64,000 bases of DNA from Methyloversatilis sp. XJ19-49 (GTDB taxonomy: Bacteria > Pseudomonadota > Gammaproteobacteria > Burkholderiales > Rhodocyclaceae): positions 90,153-154,152 of the forward strand of contig NZ_JANINI010000011.1 in the NCBI RefSeq assembly GCF_024580145.1. Direction: 5' to 3'. Numbering within the stretch: the stretch's first letter is position 1; the number at the start of each line of letters is the position of its first letter. Below, piece by piece: positions 18,127-26,076 of the stretch. The notes under the pieces were generated by a model. That model saw only the letters and a list, made by a program, of their open reading frames with translations, was not told where the DNA came from and did not search any database. A program made the translations under genes and the position numbers.

Positions 18127-19305
18127 TCAGATAGTCGGGAAAGGGTTGGGCTCGATCAGCGGTGACTCGTAAATCATGTTGACCTGGCCATCGGCGCCGA
18201 ACGCACCGATGCGCGCCTGCTTCCACAGGTGATGGTTGCTGCCGTGGAATCTCACCAGGCCTTCCGGTCCGGTGAATTCGAGATTGGCCGACGCGGCGAT
18301 CACCTTGTCCACATCGAAGCTCTTGGCCTTTTCGACCGCCATCTTCCACAGATAGACGGCGGTGTAGGCGCACGCCAGCGTGTCGCCGGTGACGCGCTTC
18401 TGGCCGTACTTCGCCTTGAACGCCGCCACGAATTTCTTGTTCGCCGGATTGTCCAGGCTCTGCAGGTAGCTCATGCACGTCAGCACGTCCTGCACGTTCT
18501 CGTTGCCGATGCCCGACACCTCTTCTTCCGATACGGCAAACGCCATCACCGTCGTCTTCTTCATGTTGACGCCGGCCGCCTTCAGCTGCTTGTAGAACGC
18601 CACGTTCGATCCGCCGACGATGGTGCTCAGGATGATGTCCGGCTTGACCGCCTTGATCTTGTTGATGGTCGATCCGAAGGACGTGCTGCCGAGCGGCATG
18701 TATTCCTCGCCGAGCACCGATCCGCCGCCCTTGACGATGGTCGGGCGCGCAATCTTGTTGGTGACGCGCGGCCAGATGTAGTCGGAACCGATCAGGTAGA
18801 AGGTCTTGCCGCGGTTCTCGAGCAGCCAGTTGCAGCCCTGCACGCATTGCTGGGTCGCCTCGTGCGCGGTGTACAGGATGTTCGGCGACTGCTCCTGTCC
18901 TTCGTAGTAGGTCGGGTAATACAGCAGTCCCTTGGCCTGTTCGAATACCGGCAGCACCGCCTTGCGCGACGCCGATGTGTAGCAGCCGAACACCGCGGCC
19001 ACCTTGTCCTGCCCGAGCAGTTTTCTGGCCTTTTCGGCGAAGGTGGGCCAGTCGCTCGCGCCGTCTTCCACCACCGGCACGATCTTCTTGCCGAGCACCC
19101 CGCCGGCAGCATTGATTTCGTCGATGGCGAGCTTTTCCGCGTCAACCACGGACGCTTCGGCCAGCGCAATGGTGCCGGTCAGCGAATGCAGGATGCCGAC
19201 CTTCACCACATCCTGCTGCGCAAACGCACTACGCATCATCGTCGGGCCCGCCACGGAAGCCAGGGCGAGTGCTTTGACCAGATCACGACGCAGATTACTT
19301 TTCAT
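18127..19305 (-). CDS. urtA: Second urea/amide substrate-binding protein (orphan)
   Basis: A 392-residue paralogue of the UrtA protein at 4743-6017, with the same blocks (VEDGASDWPTFAEKARKLL, FGCYTSASRKAVLPVFEQ, GSDYIWPRVTNKIARPT, IEPNPFPTI). The N-terminus has a twin-arginine-like signal (NLRRDLVKALALAS ... SAFAQ). No permease or ATPase genes accompany it, so it probably feeds UrtBCDE or serves a sensory role. GAGGGAAAC precedes the ATG. It is expressed from its own promoter and attenuator-containing leader (19413-19530) and is followed by a leaky hairpin and the ure operon, suggesting shared induction with urease. Confidence 0.9.
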   Translation of the reverse strand: MKSNLRRDLVKALALASVAGPTMMRSAFAQQDVVKVGILHSLTGTIALAEASVVDAEKLAIDEINAAGGVLGKKIVPVVEDGASDWPTFAEKARKLLGQDKVAAVFGCYTSASRKAVLPVFEQAKGLLYYPTYYEGQEQSPNILYTAHEATQQCVQGCNWLLENRGKTFYLIGSDYIWPRVTNKIARPTIVKGGGSVLGEEYMPLGSTSFGSTINKIKAVKPDIILSTIVGGSNVAFYKQLKAAGVNMKKTTVMAFAVSEEEVSGIGNENVQDVLTCMSYLQSLDNPANKKFVAAFKAKYGQKRVTGDTLACAYTAVYLWKMAVEKAKSFDVDKVIAASANLEFTGPEGLVRFHGSNHHLWKQARIGAFGADGQVNMIYESPLIEPNPFPTI

Positions 19306-19412
19306 GTTTCCCTCGAAAGAATGGATGGTTAAGGTTTGGATGACTCAAGACAGCACAGCGCAGACGACAAAATTTGTTGCAACGCCGCATCACTGGTTGC
19401 GAAAAAAGAACG

Positions 19413-19455
19413 AAAAAAAGGCCTGGCGGATCCGGAGATCCGCGCAGGCCTTTTT
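19413..19455 (-). terminator. Leader terminator (attenuator) ahead of the second urtA/urease unit
   Basis: On the minus strand AAAAAGGCCTG and CAGGCCTTTTT form the outer stem. An inner CGGATC/GATCCG stem is closed by a UCCG tetraloop, and TTTTTTT follows. It lies between the promoter at 19502-19530 and the start codon at 19305, so it stops transcription unless antiterminated. Confidence 0.85.
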
Positions 19456-19495
19456 GCCTTTCTTTGCACCGGCAATGCTGGCGATGCGAAGAGTT
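19456..19495 (-). promoter_or_regulatory. Putative AmiR (ANTAR) antitermination RNA, copy A
   Basis: Hairpin 1 (19466-19487) has arms GCATCG and CGGTGC around CCAGCATTGC. A second short hairpin, AGGC-AAAAAG-GCCT, uses the 5' arm of the terminator and so excludes it. Two adjacent hairpins with hexanucleotide-sized loops, the second overlapping a terminator, is the layout recognised by ANTAR proteins. Both loops begin with A but lack the G usually seen at loop position 4, so the match is incomplete. Copy B at 24780-24819 has the same layout. Confidence 0.6.
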
Positions 19496-19501
19496 ACGTT
19501 G

Positions 19502-19530
19502 ATACTAGTGAGCCGATTGCAGCGAGTCAA
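19502..19530 (-). promoter_or_regulatory. Sigma70-type promoter of second urtA
   Basis: On the minus strand TTGACT (19530-19525) and TAGTAT (19507-19502) are separated by exactly 17 bp. The predicted transcript starts near 19495, giving a leader of about 190 nt. Confidence 0.75.
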
Positions 19531-19650
19531 GCACTGTTTTCAGTAAATTGTCCGCACGGAATTCGCGTCATTTTTGTTGCAACGCATCACCCGCGCAGGG
19601 GTGGTCAGCCGGGTCCCGACGCCCCCGGGTCGGGCGCTGCGGGCATGCCT

Positions 19651-19944
19651 TCAGCGGCGCAACCGGTACATGAAGATGCAGCGCCCCTGCCGCCCGGCCT
19701 CGAAGCCGGCGACCGGATGAAGCCGGTGCCGGGCCACCATGAAATCGACGACGGTGCGGGCTGCGGCCGGCGACAACGTCGGCTTCCACAACCAGATGTC
19801 ATCCCGGCTGTCGACACCGCAGACCGAGAACAGCGCCTGTTCGGCGTCGTCCGCCATGCCGATCGCCCATTCCTCCGTCTTCGCGCCGAATTCCTTGATG
19901 TAGCTGAGGCACTCGAACTTGATCTGCTGCACGCTGAAGGTCAT
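19651..19944 (-). CDS. Small conserved-looking protein of unknown function
   Basis: A 97-residue protein (start MTFSVQQIKFECLSYIKEFG) that I do not recognise. It is soluble, has no signal peptide or membrane segment, and has two cysteines in the N-terminal half (one each in KFECLS and FSVCGV). ATG 19944 is chosen because the upstream extension to 20079 is arginine-rich and overlaps the preceding gene. It lies 4 nt after the Sel1 gene, as the last gene of the DMF hydrolase operon, so it probably supports that pathway or its assembly. Confidence 0.6.
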   Translation of the reverse strand: MTFSVQQIKFECLSYIKEFGAKTEEWAIGMADDAEQALFSVCGVDSRDDIWLWKPTLSPAAARTVVDFMVARHRLHPVAGFEAGRQGRCIFMYRLRR

Positions 19945-19948
19945 CGCC

Positions 19949-20629
19949 TCACCCCGGAACCGGCACCAGTCGCGCAGGCGATGACACCGCGGCCGTGCGC
20001 GTGCGCCATTGGTCGAACTGCGCCGCCCCCCGGTGCTTCTCTTCCACCGACATCTGACCGACGATACCTTCGAGCGCATTCAGCGCCGTGCCGACGCCGT
20101 GCTGCGCGGCCAGCGAAAGCCAGGCGAAGGCCTGTGCGCGGTCCTTCTCCACACCGAGTCCGTTTGCGTACATGAAACCCAGTCGCGCCTGCGAGGGGTA
20201 GTGACCCTGTTCGGCCGCACGCCGATACCACTGCGCGGCGGCCACTTCATCGTGCGGTACGCGGTCACCCTTGAAGTGGAGTGTGGCGAGATTGCTCTGC
20301 GCCATCGCGTCGCCAGCCTGTGCGGCTCGGGTCAGCCAGTGCAGCCCGGCAACCGGATCGGCTGCGGTGCCCTGCCCCATGACGAGCATGGCGCCGACAT
20401 TCGTCTGCGCCGGAACGTGATCCTGCTCGGCCGCGCGCAGATACCACGCAAAAGCCGCTTCGAGATCGGCTGGCACCCCTTCGCCATTGGCATGCAGCGA
20501 ACCGATCCACGCCTGCGCCTCCGGATCTCCCGCGTGGGCCAGCAACGAAAAGCGTGCATGGGCGTCGGCAAGCTGGCCTTCGCGATAGGCCGCGACGGCT
20601 GCATCGACGGGTCGTGACGACGTGTTCAT
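19949..20629 (-). CDS. Sel1-repeat (TPR-like) protein
   Basis: A 226-residue protein with about four Sel1-like repeats (GDPEAQAWIGSLHANGEGV, then VPAQTNVGAMLVMGQG, AMAQSNLATLHFKGD, YPSQARLGFMYANG). These form a helical solenoid used for protein-protein contacts. There is no signal peptide, so it is probably cytosolic. ATG 20629 is preferred over 20656, which overlaps the upstream gene. It sits tightly between the Rieske-like gene (10 nt) and the 97-residue gene (4 nt); an assembly or scaffold role for the DMF hydrolase is a guess. Confidence 0.85.
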   Translation of the reverse strand: MNTSSRPVDAAVAAYREGQLADAHARFSLLAHAGDPEAQAWIGSLHANGEGVPADLEAAFAWYLRAAEQDHVPAQTNVGAMLVMGQGTAADPVAGLHWLTRAAQAGDAMAQSNLATLHFKGDRVPHDEVAAAQWYRRAAEQGHYPSQARLGFMYANGLGVEKDRAQAFAWLSLAAQHGVGTALNALEGIVGQMSVEEKHRGAAQFDQWRTRTAAVSSPARLVPVPG

Positions 20630-20639
20630 GGCATGTCCT

Positions 20640-21584
20640 TCATGGGTGCGTTGCAAGGTCGAAGGTGTCGAGGCGATGAGTCATTTCGTGCGCCAGCCAG
20701 GACGCGACGGCAGCGTCGGCCCGGGTCGCCGCATCCGGTGTCGCATCCGACAGGCGTACGCCGATCAGTGCCTGCCAGTCGTTCATGGGCAACGTTTCGT
20801 CACCCAGCACGGTGATGCGGCACAGCGTGCGCGTCAGCGCCACCGGTTGCAGCACGACGGCACACACGGCGTGCTGCAGCACCAGCAGAACAAGATTAGG
20901 AAACAGCCAGAGCGCCCTGGCCGGCAGGCCGGCCAGGGTGGTGTCAGCCGCCAGTACCGAGCCGCCGAAGGCATGCGGCAGCTGTTGCGCGGCGAGCAGA
21001 CGCTGAGCCACGCGCTTCCAGTTGCCGTCGACCTCCTGCCAGTGACGGCCCTGCAGCGGCATGTCCTGCCGCGAAAGCGCCGGAACTGCGGTCTGCAGGG
21101 ATCTGGCCGTGTCGGTGATCGGCTCGCCGTGCGGATCGAGATTGACGCACAGCAGCGGCCCGATCCGGTCGACGCGGACCGGCAGCAGGCGCTCCGGTCG
21201 CAGACCGAGATACTGGTGCATTTCAGGCGTCGCATCGCCCAGTTCCGACGCCGCGATGACCGGCCGGTCGCGGCTGTGTCCGCACGACGTGAATGAGCAC
21301 GGTGTCTTCGTGCCCTGCTGGCATTGCACCGGCACGACACGGCAACCGCCGTGCTGCGCCTTGTTGAATCGACCTGCGAGGACGTCACCCGCCATCCTTT
21401 GGATGTGGATGGCGTGATCTCCCGCAGTGAACGGCAACAGGTCACCGACGCCCGCCAGTTCATGCGTCGTCCCGACGCACACCCAGTCGCGCGTCCAGAT
21501 CGCCTCGTCTTCGCGCCGGGCGATGCGCAGCGAACGGAACGCCGAGGCATCCAGCGCGACCGGTCGAATCATTTCATCCAGCAT
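20640..21584 (-). CDS. Degenerate Rieske oxygenase-like protein (predicted pseudoenzyme)
   Basis: A 314-residue protein with the fold pattern of a ring-hydroxylating oxygenase alpha subunit. It has a Rieske-like N-terminal half (WTRDWVCVGTTHELAGVGD, then NKAQHGG) and a catalytic-like C-terminal half (GPLLCVNLDPHGEPI, DGNWKRVAQ). The iron-sulfur ligands are broken: the first Cys is Ala76 (His78 is kept), and the partner C-x2-H reads C96-SF-T99. The mononuclear-iron region, normally NWKxxxENxxExxH, reads NWKRVAQRLLAAQQLPH, with the Glu and first His gone. It therefore cannot be a normal oxygenase. The frame is intact and embedded in the DMF hydrolase operon, so it is likely a retained non-catalytic protein. 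Confidence 0.75.
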   Translation of the reverse strand: MLDEMIRPVALDASAFRSLRIARREDEAIWTRDWVCVGTTHELAGVGDLLPFTAGDHAIHIQRMAGDVLAGRFNKAQHGGCRVVPVQCQQGTKTPCSFTSCGHSRDRPVIAASELGDATPEMHQYLGLRPERLLPVRVDRIGPLLCVNLDPHGEPITDTARSLQTAVPALSRQDMPLQGRHWQEVDGNWKRVAQRLLAAQQLPHAFGGSVLAADTTLAGLPARALWLFPNLVLLVLQHAVCAVVLQPVALTRTLCRITVLGDETLPMNDWQALIGVRLSDATPDAATRADAAVASWLAHEMTHRLDTFDLATHP

Positions 21585-21662
21585 GCAGCCTCCTTCCTCG
21601 ACAGGTTCGTAGTGTTGGTGCGCGCCTGCCCACCGATACAGCAGCGGGCAGGCTTGCGGGGC

Positions 21663-24059
21663 TCAGGTGGATGACGCCAGCGCCGGCGACTCGTAATCCG
21701 CGCGACCGCGGTGCTTGAACGCTTCCTTCGGCGCAGCCGGCAGCGGGCCGTCCTGCATGAAGCGGTCGAGCACGTTCTTGGTCAGGCGCGAAATGTTGTT
21801 GTCGCAGTTGTTCCACGGCAGCGAACCGCAGTAGGCGATCGAGCTGAACGCGAAGCAGCCGCCGCCGTTCGGCGTCTCGTGGAAGGTCACGTCGGCACGC
21901 ACCCGCGGATGCACGGTGCCGTCGAGACCTTGCTGGTTGAAGCCGAAATCCTCCATCACCAGCAGGTAGGCCTCGGTATGGCGGCCGGCCGACGTCGCGA
22001 CGGTGAGGATGTGCGGCGGCGACCCGAGCATGGTGTCGACGATGTCCAGTTCCAGACCGGCTGCGCCGCCGCCGACGAGGCCGAAGTTGCCCAGGTTCTC
22101 TTCGTAGGTGATGCCGTCGAACGCCCAGCTCACGCGCGGATCCAGACTTTCCGGCGTCCGCGTGAAGTAGGACGAAATGTCGAAACCTTCGGACGACATG
22201 CCGGTCCCGGCCACCGAATGGAGATAGCGGCCGCGATAACGCCACATGCCACCCAGCTCGCCGGTGCCCTGGTGGTAGTACTCGCCGGGGTCGGCGCGCC
22301 AGGTGCGGATGCCGGATTCGCAGCGACGCATTTCGGTCACCACGCCGCGGCCCAGACCGTCGTAGGCCGGGTGGAACGAATGCACCCAGTACCATGCGTC
22401 GGCCCCCATGTACATCAGGCGACCGCCGCGCTGCGTGTAGTTGTGCAGGGCGTCGAGCTGGGTGCCCGAGTTGTGCTCCGGGTGCGAGCCGGTGATGATG
22501 ACGTTGTAGTTCTCCAGCCGTGCCAGACCGTCGTAGGTCGCGTCCTCGTCGGTGAACACGTCGTACTCGTAGCCCATCTGCTCAAGCCAGCAGATCAGGT
22601 GCAGGTCAGCTGGATACTGCCACGGCGCCTGGGCCAGGAAGTGGTCGTATTTCGGACGGATGCTCAGGATGGGGCGCAGCCGCGACGACAGACAGATGCC
22701 GCTGCCGTCGGTGTGGGTGTCGTAGATCGAACCGCCGTACTCGCGGTGCTCGGCGAGGAACATGTTCTGCTGCTGCATGATGGGTACGCGATAGATGAAC
22801 AGTTCCGCGCCACCGGCGTTGCACGCCACGTGTTCGTTCGCGTACGCCACGTAGCTGATCGTGGGCACCATGACCGCGATCTTCGACTGTTCCTGGCCGA
22901 TCTTCGGAACGATCCAGAACGGGATGTAATCTTCATCACCCTCGGGCGTGGTCAGCTTGGCGGCGTAGAAGCGGCTCTTGATGCCGGTCGGCACCGTCCA
23001 CTCGAAACTCACCTCCCAGCGTGCGTTGTCGAGGTCGTCGTCGTGGAAGTGGATGGCCCCGTATTCCTTCGGCGACACCTTCCAGTCGAAGGTCTGGCCG
23101 GCCCAGTTGTAGCCGGTCAGCGCGCGCGTCGGGCAATTCACGAGCGTGGCGTTGAAGCGGTAGGGGCCGGCGTCCTTCGCCACCAGCGTGTCGATGCCAT
23201 CGGAAAAATCCCAGGCGGCCACGATGGCTTCAGACAGCGCGCCGGTCGGACCGGCGTTGCGGCGTTCGGTCAGGCCCGGCTGCGCGCCGCCCTTCATCAT
23301 TTCGATTTCGAAGCGCGACAGGGCGCGGTTGCACAGGCGCGGGCTGTCGATCTTGCCGTTGTAGTGACCGCCGACGATGACGCCCTGCGGCAGTGACGGC
23401 AGCCCCAGCGGGCCCGGTTCGACATGATCGACATAGCCGGCGATCACCAGCGGCTGGTCGGTGTGTTCCACCTTGCCCTTGAAGGTTGCCTTGACCGGCG
23501 GAATCTCCGGGTCCAGCGCATAGACCACCTGCGGCTCGTGATGCAGCACCACTTCGCCGGTCAGCGCATCGAAGCTGGCAGCGATGAAGTGCCAGGCGTG
23601 GTCGCGCAACGGCGCACCGTTCGTGTAGGTCTCGCCATTGATGCGCAGCTCGACGCAGCCGTCGGTGTTGATGAACAGGCCGTAGCCCTTGCCACCGGAC
23701 CACTTGGTCACCAGCCCCTGTGCGCCGTGCTTCCAGTAGCGCTTGTCGGTCCTTGGTGTGGTCGGCCAGATCCAGCACTGCAGCGTGAAACTGTCCGGCT
23801 TGAGTTGCGGTGCGTCAGGCACGAAGCCGTACGAACCGCCGTAGACGACCTGCTTGATGCCGTCATACACGCCTTCGCAGTCCGCCTCCACCGCCTTCTC
23901 GATGAACCCGGGACCGCGCGGATTGGTATCGCCGTTGATCATCTGCACGACGGACGCCCGGTACTTCGCGGGACCATCGCAATTGACGTAGAACCTGATC
24001 GTGTCGCCCGGATGGACGCCGAACTTGTCGGCGTATCCGGTCAGTCGCATTGCACACAT
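21663..24059 (-). CDS. dmfA2: N,N-dimethylformamidase large subunit
   Basis: A 798-residue protein matching the large subunit of N,N-dimethylformamidase, which hydrolyses DMF to dimethylamine and formate. The N-terminal half holds a LamG/concanavalin-like beta region (PDSFTLQCWIWPTTPRTDKR, GYGLFINTDG, HAWHFIAASFDALTGEVVLH). The C-terminal half is an amidohydrolase-like catalytic region. The family has a mononuclear iron held by two Tyr and one Glu; candidates here are Tyr403 (TISYVAYANE), Tyr446 (GGSIYDTH) and Glu528 (GSHPEH), with spacing close to the described enzyme. AGGAG precedes the ATG at 24059. It follows dmfA1 by 134 nt. Dimethylamine and formate are growth substrates for a methylotroph. 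Confidence 0.9.
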   Translation of the reverse strand: MCAMRLTGYADKFGVHPGDTIRFYVNCDGPAKYRASVVQMINGDTNPRGPGFIEKAVEADCEGVYDGIKQVVYGGSYGFVPDAPQLKPDSFTLQCWIWPTTPRTDKRYWKHGAQGLVTKWSGGKGYGLFINTDGCVELRINGETYTNGAPLRDHAWHFIAASFDALTGEVVLHHEPQVVYALDPEIPPVKATFKGKVEHTDQPLVIAGYVDHVEPGPLGLPSLPQGVIVGGHYNGKIDSPRLCNRALSRFEIEMMKGGAQPGLTERRNAGPTGALSEAIVAAWDFSDGIDTLVAKDAGPYRFNATLVNCPTRALTGYNWAGQTFDWKVSPKEYGAIHFHDDDLDNARWEVSFEWTVPTGIKSRFYAAKLTTPEGDEDYIPFWIVPKIGQEQSKIAVMVPTISYVAYANEHVACNAGGAELFIYRVPIMQQQNMFLAEHREYGGSIYDTHTDGSGICLSSRLRPILSIRPKYDHFLAQAPWQYPADLHLICWLEQMGYEYDVFTDEDATYDGLARLENYNVIITGSHPEHNSGTQLDALHNYTQRGGRLMYMGADAWYWVHSFHPAYDGLGRGVVTEMRRCESGIRTWRADPGEYYHQGTGELGGMWRYRGRYLHSVAGTGMSSEGFDISSYFTRTPESLDPRVSWAFDGITYEENLGNFGLVGGGAAGLELDIVDTMLGSPPHILTVATSAGRHTEAYLLVMEDFGFNQQGLDGTVHPRVRADVTFHETPNGGGCFAFSSIAYCGSLPWNNCDNNISRLTKNVLDRFMQDGPLPAAPKEAFKHRGRADYESPALASST

Positions 24060-24193
24060 GGTGTTCGTCTCTCCTGGTCGAGCGCCGCCCTCCGGGGGTC
24101 CGGATGCATTGCTTGAAATTTGCGGGAAGTGCGTGCCCGGGCGTCAGTGCCGGGGCCGCTGGCTGAATGGCTGTCGACGCGACCGGCGCGGTA

Positions 24194-24634
24194 TCAGGTG
24201 ACCGGCCAGTTGTCGTCGCGGCGCTTGTAGCCTTCGTGGTAATGCTCCGGGAATCCGTCGGACTCGGGCATTTCATCGAGGCGCATCAGGAAGATGGCGT
24301 GCTGGATGTCCTGCTCGCTGGTGTAGACATCGTCGGTGGCGAATACCGGCGGCACGCCGCGGATGCCGGACAAACGCCCGATGCGCCACTCGGCATCGAT
24401 ACGGGTGCAGATCACGACCAGCTTGCCTTTCGTCGAGGTACCCCGCATGCGCAGCAGCACGCGCTTGAGCAGCGGGTCTTCATGCACGCCGCCGCCGATG
24501 ACTGTGGTGTCGCCCGGCGTGGCGCACTTGAGCACCGAAAAACCCGCGACGCCGGCCATCGACTGCACGCACTCCAGATGCTCCCGGATCAGGCGATCGC
24601 GCTCCGGCGTGCCTTTCTTCGGTATCGAAATCAT
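24194..24634 (-). CDS. dmfA1: Probable N,N-dimethylformamidase small subunit
   Basis: A 146-residue protein in the position of dmfA1, immediately upstream of the large-subunit gene. Size (about 15-16 kDa) and a C-terminal motif (TSEQDIQHAIFLMRLDEMPES) resemble the known small subunit, which ends with a similar TEEE-x-x-HAVFLRR helix. The rest is diverged, so the call relies partly on context. AAGGAG lies just before the ATG. It is the first gene after the attenuator leader at 24735-24855. Confidence 0.75.
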   Translation of the reverse strand: MISIPKKGTPERDRLIREHLECVQSMAGVAGFSVLKCATPGDTTVIGGGVHEDPLLKRVLLRMRGTSTKGKLVVICTRIDAEWRIGRLSGIRGVPPVFATDDVYTSEQDIQHAIFLMRLDEMPESDGFPEHYHEGYKRRDDNWPVT

Positions 24635-24734
24635 CGGTCAGACTCCTTCAGAACACGGAAATTGGATGGAAAGCCGATCATCAATCCCTCGACGCCGCAG
24701 CAAATCTGTTGCAGCGCGGCAAGACAAAAGACGC

Positions 24735-24779
24735 AAAAAAAAGGGCCTGCCGAATCCGGAGATTCGAGCAGGCCCTTTT
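24735..24779 (-). terminator. Leader terminator (attenuator) ahead of the dmf operon
   Basis: On the minus strand AAAAGGGCCTG and CAGGCCCTTTT form the outer stem, with an inner CGAATC/GATTCG stem on a UCCG tetraloop and a tail of eight T. Base changes against the copy at 19413-19455 (GGATCC versus GATTCG arms) preserve pairing. Confidence 0.87.
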
Positions 24780-24819
24780 GCCTTGCCTCACATCGGCAGT
24801 GCTGGCGATGTGAAGAGAT
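24780..24819 (-). promoter_or_regulatory. Putative AmiR (ANTAR) antitermination RNA, copy B
   Basis: Hairpin 1 (24789-24812) has arms CACATCG and CGATGTG around CCAGCACTGC. Compared with copy A the outer G-C pair is A-T and a T-G pair is T-A, so pairing is conserved. A second hairpin, AGGC-AAAAGG-GCCT, overlaps the terminator arm. The neighbouring amiR gene is the obvious source of the RNA-binding protein. Confidence 0.62.
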
Positions 24820-24825
24820 AACTCA

Positions 24826-24855
24826 ATACTAGTCACGCCCGCTGCACCGCGTCAA
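24826..24855 (-). promoter_or_regulatory. Sigma70-type promoter of the dmf operon
   Basis: TTGACG (24855-24850) and TAGTAT (24831-24826) on the minus strand, 18 bp apart. The ACTAGTAT -10 context matches that of the second urtA promoter. The leader to dmfA1 is about 185 nt. Confidence 0.7.
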
Positions 24856-24903
24856 GCTCTGTTAGTATCAATTTCGTTTCTCGTTCTCCGCTTTCACTGT
24901 CCT

Positions 24904-26076
24904 GTGTCCAACTCCGATCCGGTCAAGGTCGGCGTCCTGTTTTCGCGCGAGGGTGTGACCTCGCGCATCGAAAATTCGATGCTGCTCGGCACGCTCTTCG
25001 CAATACGAGAAATCAACGATGCCGGCGGCCTGAACGGCCGCGAACTCGTGCCGGTGTACTACGACCCGCACTCCAGCCCGCAGATGTTCAAGTCACTCGC
25101 CACGCGGCTGGTGCTTGAAGACAAGGTGAATGTCATCTTCGGCTGCTACATGTCGAGCACGCGCAAGGCGATACTTCCGGTAGTCGAGAAGTGGAACCGG
25201 CTGCTGTTCTGTCCGACCATGTACGAAGGTTTCGAGTTTTCCGGCAACGTGATCTACACCGGCGGCGCACCGAACCAGAACAGCGCGCTGCTGGCCGACT
25301 ACATGGCGAGCCGCTTCGGTGCGCGCGTCTACATGGTAGGCAGCGACTACATCTTTCCGTACGAGTCGAACCGCATCATGAGTGACTTCGTACACCAGCG
25401 ACAGGGCGGCGCGAAGCTGGGCGAGCGTTACGTCCGGCTGGACGCGCAGGAAAGCGCCTTTGCGCCCATCATCAGGGACATCCAGGCCAAGCAGCCGGAT
25501 TTCATCTTCTCGACCGTCGTCGGACGGACGACCCGGATGTTCTATCAGGCCTTCGCCGATGCAGGTCTTGATCCGGCACGCATGCCCATCGCCAGCCTGT
25601 GCACCAGCGAAGAGGAAATAGCCGAAATGGGCACGCGCATCGCCGAAGGTCACTACACGGCGGGCCCCTATTTCCAGTCGATCGACACCGAACGCAACCG
25701 CAGCTGCCTGGCGCACTTCCGCAAGCTTTTCGGTTCGCAGGTCGAGCCCAACATGAGCTGGGAATCGTCGTACAACCAGGTACACCTGTTTGCCGGTGCC
25801 TTCGTCGCCGCGAACAGCGATGAACGCGATGTGCTGCTACCGCACCTCCTGGGCATGGAATTCGATGCGCCGCAGGGCCGCATCCGGGTCAATCCGAGCA
25901 ATCACCACACGCGACTTTTCCCGCGCATCGGCCGCGTCAACGACAGCGGGCAATTCACGATACTCGCGGAAACCCTGTCGGGCGTCGAACCCGATCCCTA
26001 TCTGGTCAGTCATTCATTCGACGACTGGAGCAATCGCCTGCGCGTGCCTGCCGACGAGCTGACCCGCCGTGAGTAG
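24904..26076 (+). CDS. amiC: AmiC-like cytosolic amide/urea sensor
   Basis: A 390-residue protein of the type-1 periplasmic-binding-protein fold, related to the UrtA proteins nearby, but beginning directly with VKVGVLFSREGVTSRIENSM and without a signal peptide. That is the hallmark of AmiC, the cytosolic sensor that holds AmiR inactive until an amide binds. It keeps FGCYMSSTRKAILPVVEKWN, FCPTMYEGFEFSGN and VGSDYIFPYESNRIM. The start is GTG at 24904 with no evident Shine-Dalgarno; a -10-like TAGTAT lies at 24863-24868. It overlaps amiR by 8 nt. In Pseudomonas AmiC controls an amidase; here the neighbour is a DMF hydrolase. Confidence 0.88.
   Translation: MSNSDPVKVGVLFSREGVTSRIENSMLLGTLFAIREINDAGGLNGRELVPVYYDPHSSPQMFKSLATRLVLEDKVNVIFGCYMSSTRKAILPVVEKWNRLLFCPTMYEGFEFSGNVIYTGGAPNQNSALLADYMASRFGARVYMVGSDYIFPYESNRIMSDFVHQRQGGAKLGERYVRLDAQESAFAPIIRDIQAKQPDFIFSTVVGRTTRMFYQAFADAGLDPARMPIASLCTSEEEIAEMGTRIAEGHYTAGPYFQSIDTERNRSCLAHFRKLFGSQVEPNMSWESSYNQVHLFAGAFVAANSDERDVLLPHLLGMEFDAPQGRIRVNPSNHHTRLFPRIGRVNDSGQFTILAETLSGVEPDPYLVSHSFDDWSNRLRVPADELTRRE

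Noticed and set aside
21711..23396. Plus-strand frame of 561 codons opposite dmfA2
   Set aside because: Antisense shadow; dmfA2 has clear family motifs and a ribosome-binding site.
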